A program made the position numbers and the translations under genes. A stretch of 64,000 nucleotides of DNA from Nonomuraea longispora (lineage in GTDB: Bacteria; Actinomycetota; Actinomycetes; Streptosporangiales; Streptosporangiaceae): positions 37,208-101,207 of the forward strand of contig NZ_SMJZ01000005.1 of assembly GCF_004348345.1 (NCBI RefSeq), read 5' to 3'. Positions 60,400 through 64,000 of the stretch are shown piece after piece; position 1 is the first letter of the stretch, and each line of letters begins with the position of its first letter. Under the pieces are notes generated by a model that did no database searches, was not told the origin of the DNA, and saw only the letters and a program-made list of their open reading frames with translations.

Positions 60400-60440
60400 G
60401 CCGGGAGCCCGGAGATCCGATCGGTCTCCGGGCTCCCGGC
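60400..60440 (+). terminator. Strong hairpin at the end of the heat-shock operon
   Basis: GCCGGGAGCCCGGAGA pairs perfectly with TCTCCGGGCTCCCGGC over 16 bases with a 9-base loop, just after the clpB stop. No long T run is present. Confidence 0.85.
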
Positions 60441-60576
60441 GTGTCATGCCGCGGTCATGGGGCACGGGGATTGGTAAGGTTCGCCCCACACTTCGGACAA
60501 GCCGCACTCCCGCGGGCGGACGGCTGGCTACGTTCAGCGTTCGTCAGATCAGCGCAATTGATCAGGGGGACGTGCA

Positions 60577-61281
60577 GTGTCATCCCAGAAAGTCCGAAGC
60601 ATCCTCGCGGTGGCCGCGGTGACCGCTGGTGTCACGTGGTGGGCCGCGGCCCCCTCGACGGCTGACTCCTGCGCGAACACCAAGCCGGTCGTGATCTCGC
60701 CCGATTCGGCCCTGTCCTTCTGCCACGAGCAGTCGAGGGTGAACATCAACGACGGCGGCTCGGGCAGCAGCCGGGTGGTCGCCGAGGAGTCGGGAAAGCT
60801 GGCCACGGCGACCGGGAAGCTGGCCAGGCAGCTGGGCCTGACCGGGCTGGCGGCGGGAAGGTCGGCGCTGGGCGGCACCGACATCGGCGGGGTCGCGGCG
60901 ACCTGGGGCATGCCCATGCTGACCTCCGCCTCACCCGCGGTGTTCCCCGCGGTGCCAGGCCGGACCGGCATGAGAGACATGTCGACCATGTCGAGCGTGC
61001 CGGCGCTGCCCTCGCTGCCGTCGTTGCCCGAGACGCCACTGCTGGCCAAGCTGCCGGCCGAGATGTCGCTCGGTCAGGCCACCCACAGCAACCGCATCGG
61101 GGGCAGGGACATCCGGGCGCCGAAGGACCTCGACAAGCCCGTCCGTGAGGTCGGCGAGGACGTCATCGGCGTGCTGCTGCCGAAGGCGGTGGAGAGCGTC
61201 GAGGGAACGTCGATGCTGACCGGCGGACGGTCCCCGGTGCAGGGCGTCACGGGACTCACCGACGGTCTCGGGCTGCGGTGA
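60577..61281 (+). CDS. Secreted protein of unknown function
   Basis: 234 residues from the GTG at 60577 with GGGGGA upstream. N-terminus SILAVAAVTAGVTWWAAA is an export signal with cleavage near STADS. The mature part contains two cysteines (SCANT and FCHEQ) close to its start, a leucine/proline-rich centre (PALPSLPSLPETPLLAKLP) and a valine-rich C-terminus. No family recognised. It may have its own promoter in the gap after the clpB terminator. Confidence 0.75.
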   Translation: MSSQKVRSILAVAAVTAGVTWWAAAPSTADSCANTKPVVISPDSALSFCHEQSRVNINDGGSGSSRVVAEESGKLATATGKLARQLGLTGLAAGRSALGGTDIGGVAATWGMPMLTSASPAVFPAVPGRTGMRDMSTMSSVPALPSLPSLPETPLLAKLPAEMSLGQATHSNRIGGRDIRAPKDLDKPVREVGEDVIGVLLPKAVESVEGTSMLTGGRSPVQGVTGLTDGLGLR

Positions 61282-61342
61282 GCACACCGTACGCCGGCCC
61301 TCCCGTCCGGGCGCGGAACGTGCCTGCCGCGCCCGGATCCCC

Positions 61343-61386
61343 ATGACGAAGGGGCCGCGGCCATCGGGTCGCGGCCCCTTCGTCAT
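61343..61386. terminator. Bidirectional terminator between convergent genes
   Basis: ATGACGAAGGGGCCGCG and CGCGGCCCCTTCGTCAT are perfect complements (17 pairs) with a 10-base loop. It lies between a plus-strand gene ending at 61281 and a minus-strand gene ending at 61500. The rest of this gap (to 61499) shows nothing else. Confidence 0.85.
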
Positions 61387-61499
61387 CGGCTGTCGCAGGA
61401 GTTTCAGTGGCCCTCTTCACGCGGGCATGGCGCAGTGACCTCCGGCCACCGGCGGCCTCGCCCGGGGACGGGCCGCGACGTCGCGCGAGGGCGATCGCC

Positions 61500-62030
61500 T
61501 CAGGAGACCATCTCGTCGAGCTCGTCCTCGGGGAGCCCGAGATCGACCCTGATGCGGTAGCGGGTGCGTAGCAGCGCCACCTGCTCGGGGTCGTTCTCGT
61601 CACAGTCGAGGACCGCCTGGGTGGCCCATTCGAGGCCACCGCGGAGATCTCCGTAGGCGACGAGCGTCTCGGCGATCGTGTGAGCGGTCGCCGTGGAGAC
61701 GTTGCCCTCGGCGCGTATCGTCTTGATGACCTCCCTCGCCTCGTCGGGCCTGTCGAGCTCGAACAGCGTGTCGGCGATGCCGGCACGCGGATCGAAACCC
61801 GCCTCGCCACCGTCCTCGACCGCGCGCTGGAAACACTCCATCGCGCGCGCCGGCTGGCCCGCCGCCCGCCACTCCTCGGCGGCGAGGACCAGGATGGAAG
61901 CCCGGGAGACGTCGCCCGAGGAATAGTCGAGCGCGACGTCGTAGAGCCGACTGGCCAGGGAATCGTGGTCGTCGGCCAATAGAGCCTGCTCAAGCAGACG
62001 ATCAAGGTGCTCACGGGTCACATGCGCCAC
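61500..62030 (-). CDS. Tetratricopeptide-like helical protein
   Basis: 176 residues from a GTG, no enzyme motif. Pairs of helices with TPR-style spacing are visible (ASRLYDVALDYSSGDVSR, VLAAEEWRAAGQPARAMECF, GIADTLFELDRPDEAREVI, HTIAETLVAYGDLRGGLEWA). It is acidic and soluble. Probably a protein-protein interaction module; partners unknown. Confidence 0.75.
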   Translation of the reverse strand: MAHVTREHLDRLLEQALLADDHDSLASRLYDVALDYSSGDVSRASILVLAAEEWRAAGQPARAMECFQRAVEDGGEAGFDPRAGIADTLFELDRPDEAREVIKTIRAEGNVSTATAHTIAETLVAYGDLRGGLEWATQAVLDCDENDPEQVALLRTRYRIRVDLGLPEDELDEMVS

Positions 62031-62188
62031 ACCGCGAGACTACCGAGCCGTCCGGCCGTTTGCCTGGTCAATCCGCACACTTACAAAACGGTAACGACTC
62101 GCCCAATCCTGCGTCTCCTGCGCGTGTTCATGCAGGTCACAGGGCATATAGCAGGTGCTCTGCTGTCAAGCGAGCGAAGGGGGCCGTG

Positions 62189-62521
62189 ATGGGCGTGTCC
62201 AAGCAGATGACCTTCACGCTGGCCTGCGCTGTCGTGTTGTCGGCCCTCGTCCCCGGTCTCGCCGGTTATCTGTCGGCCCGTCTGGAGGCCATCGAGTCGG
62301 CGGAGCGCAGCCTGCGCGCCCTGGAGACCCGGCTGCACATCAGGGAGGCCAGGGACGCGCGTCCCGTCTCCTACCCGGGTCCGTGCGTGCGCACGCCTGC
62401 CGCGCCCGGTTATGAGGACGTGCCGACGGCCGCGCTCGGCCATCGGCGGCAATGGGTGGACGACGTGCCGGCGTGGCTGCCCGGCATGGTGACGGAGCCA
62501 CCGCACGCGGGCGGCCACTGA
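62189..62521 (+). CDS. Small single-helix membrane protein
   Basis: 110 residues from the ATG at 62189, with GAAGGGGG 6 bases upstream. One N-terminal helix (TFTLACAVVLSALVPGLAGYL), then a short charged coiled segment (ARLEAIESAERSLRALETRL) and a proline-rich tail with aromatic residues. Not recognised. The longer frame upstream is not supported by a ribosome site. Confidence 0.65.
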   Translation: MGVSKQMTFTLACAVVLSALVPGLAGYLSARLEAIESAERSLRALETRLHIREARDARPVSYPGPCVRTPAAPGYEDVPTAALGHRRQWVDDVPAWLPGMVTEPPHAGGH

Positions 62522-62525
62522 CCGC

Positions 62526-63185
62526 TCAGTCGTGCGGCGACCAGGACCGCAGCTGTCGGGAGAGGAAGCCGCGGATCAGGTGTTTGGCCGCCTCGATGAT
62601 CTCCGGCTCACCGTCGGGGTCGCGGCGGAAGGCCAGTTTCAGCACGGCGTCGCCCGCCTCGACCGCCACCAGCACCGCGAGATCGAGGTCGGGGCTGTCG
62701 GCCAGCCCGAACTCCTTCAGGAACAGCCCGCGCAGCCGGCCGGCGATCACGGTGTTGTTGTCGGAGTCGGAGTCGAGCAGGTTGAGGTCGACGACGTCAC
62801 CGAAGTGCAGGCTCTTGAAGCCGGCGACCGTGCGGTGCATGTCGACGTATTCGTCGATGATCGCGTCGACCGCCTGCCACCACCCCCGGTGGTCCTCCTC
62901 CAGGAACTTGCGGTCGACCCGTCGGACGAACTCCTCGACGTTGCGCCGGGTGAGCTCCTGCGTGATCGCGCGCTTGTCGGGAAAGAACTGGTAGACCGAC
63001 CCGATCGCCACGCCCGCCCGCTCGGCTATGCGCGTGGTGGACAGGGCCTCGTACCCGATCTCGTCGAGCAGCTCGGCGCAGGCGTCGAGCATCCGCTCGA
63101 CGCGCCGGGCGCTGCGGCGTTGTGCGGGCTGCCGCCTGAGTGCTTTGGGCTGGCTGCAGTCTTCTTCGATTTGCGGCGAGGACAC
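62526..63185 (-). CDS. TetR-family transcriptional regulator
   Basis: 219 residues. HTH in LSTTRIAERAGVAIGSVYQF followed by FPDKRAITQEL, with a helical ligand domain after it. It starts 4 bases after the stop of the SDR gene and is probably its co-transcribed regulator. The ligand is not predictable. Confidence 0.9.
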   Translation of the reverse strand: MSSPQIEEDCSQPKALRRQPAQRRSARRVERMLDACAELLDEIGYEALSTTRIAERAGVAIGSVYQFFPDKRAITQELTRRNVEEFVRRVDRKFLEEDHRGWWQAVDAIIDEYVDMHRTVAGFKSLHFGDVVDLNLLDSDSDNNTVIAGRLRGLFLKEFGLADSPDLDLAVLVAVEAGDAVLKLAFRRDPDGEPEIIEAAKHLIRGFLSRQLRSWSPHD

Positions 63186-63189
63186 GGAT

Positions 63190-64000
63190 TCATCTTCTCC
63201 CGTACGGTGGTTCGTTACCTCCGATTTGCGGATACCGACGGGTTTCCGTCAACCGTGCGAGCCCGCGCATCGCCCGTGGCGAAATGCGTGACAGGGTATA
63301 TCCGATCTTTCCCTCCATGTTGACCGGAACAACCGCTTGATTTCTGTGCACCGCACGCAACACGTACGCGGCCACGCGCTCGGGTGGATATCCGCGCCGC
63401 GCCAGGCCGCGTACGGCGTCGTCGTGCAGGTCCACGCCGGTGTACGTGGCGTTGCGGGCGATGGCCGTGGAGACGAAGCCCGGGCAGATGGCGCTGACCC
63501 CGATGTCGTGCCCGGCCAGCTCGGCTCGCAGGCAGTCGCTGAGCATCTTCACCGCGGCCTTCGAGGCGGAGTACGCGGGCAGCAGCCGGGAGGGAGCGAA
63601 GGCGGCCAGCGAGGCGACGTTGACGATGTGGCCGCCCTGGCCGCGTTCGACCATGGCGGCGGCGAACAGGCGGCATCCGTGCACCACACCCCACAGGTTG
63701 ATGTCGATGGCCCTGCGCCAGTCGTCCACGGTGTGGTCGAGAAACGACCCGATGACCGCGATTCCGGCATTGTTCACCACAATGTCCGGCACGCCATATT
63801 GAGCGATGATATTTCGCGAGAACTTCTCCATCTGATCCATATCCGCCACGTCGACCCGCGCTGCGTGAGCCGTACTCCCGAGGTCCTTGCCGATCGTCTC
63901 GGCGGCCCGCCGGGCGGCGGCGAGGTCGAGGTCCGCGCAGACCACCTCGGCGCCGTGCGCCGCGAACGCCCGCGACGTCGCCAGCCCGATCCCCGAACCC
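63190..64000 (-). CDS. Short-chain dehydrogenase, 5' part outside the window
   Basis: The frame is open to the window edge, 269 residues visible, ending at 63190. Cofactor motif GSGIGLA is at the very edge, then DVADMDQMEKFSR, VVNNAGIAVIG and the catalytic YSASKAAVKML. The C-terminus, with ARRGYPPERVAAYVLRAVHR, matches the SDR half of actinobacterial two-domain proteins that have an alpha/beta hydrolase in front, so the full gene may be much longer. Followed directly by the TetR gene. Confidence 0.88.
   Translation of the reverse strand, partial: GSGIGLATSRAFAAHGAEVVCADLDLAAARRAAETIGKDLGSTAHAARVDVADMDQMEKFSRNIIAQYGVPDIVVNNAGIAVIGSFLDHTVDDWRRAIDINLWGVVHGCRLFAAAMVERGQGGHIVNVASLAAFAPSRLLPAYSASKAAVKMLSDCLRAELAGHDIGVSAICPGFVSTAIARNATYTGVDLHDDAVRGLARRGYPPERVAAYVLRAVHRNQAVVPVNMEGKIGYTLSRISPRAMRGLARLTETRRYPQIGGNEPPYGRR

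Overview
The window is a gene-dense, very GC-rich actinomycete chromosome segment with many GTG/TTG starts, 4-base stop/start overlaps and almost no intergenic DNA. The mix of respiratory, haem and developmental genes (bldC-type, bldN/rsbN-type and bdtA-like regulators, HspR-controlled chaperones, DUF397/DUF5753 remnants) suggests a mycelial actinomycete such as a member of the Streptosporangiaceae (inference from gene content, no search run). No CRISPR array, rRNA, tRNA, insertion sequence or prophage was seen.

Layout. Positions 1-18,000 hold a minus-strand respiratory operon reading menJ-like reductase, nuoA to nuoN, then a long-chain polyprenyl diphosphate synthase, with a perfect Rex-type operator in front. 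Positions 18,000-23,500 contain an orphan DUF397 gene, a regulator remnant, menG, a secreted propeller-like protein, a BldC-type regulator and a repeat-containing HExxH metalloprotease with a small downstream partner gene. Positions 23,500-28,100 are the cytochrome c maturation (system II) operon: histidine phosphatase, resA, ccdA, resB, ccsB. Positions 28,200-31,050 hold two EamA transporters, a LysR regulator and a tiny basic ORF. Positions 31,000-38,700 are the haem genes: hemL, an orphan PrimPol-like gene, and the tightly overlapped rex-hemA-hemC-hemD-hemB operon behind a second Rex operator. Positions 38,700-45,500 carry a glutaredoxin, a membrane protein fused to an ABM domain, the bldN/rsbN pair, a SerB-like HAD phosphatase, an acyltransferase, an epimerase, the 32-residue ribosomal protein bS22 and a small excisionase-type HTH gene. 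Positions 45,700-53,600 hold an AcuC/phosphatase pair, a two-component system with an ABC transporter, proC and proline dehydrogenase, and a lipoprotein. Positions 53,700-60,450 are the dnaK-grpE-dnaJ-hspR-clpB operon with two HAIR operators. The end has small hypothetical genes, a TetR regulator and the C-terminal part of an SDR protein cut by the window edge.

How they fit together. NADH oxidation (Nuo), menaquinone tail synthesis and modification (polyprenyl synthase, menG, menJ), cytochrome c maturation and haem supply sit close together. The two ends most sensitive to NADH/NAD+ (nuo and rex-hem) each carry a matching TTTGTG-N8-CACAAA palindrome, implying joint control by Rex. Much of the order from proC to the polyprenyl synthase resembles the Mycobacterium tuberculosis Rv0500-Rv0562 region as I remember it, with the nuo operon and the developmental genes added.

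The least explained items are the repeat-bearing metalloprotease operon, the ABM-fused membrane protein, the 37-residue basic ORF coupled to an EamA gene, and a double palindrome in front of resA. I found no clear large undescribed system; these are the best leads.
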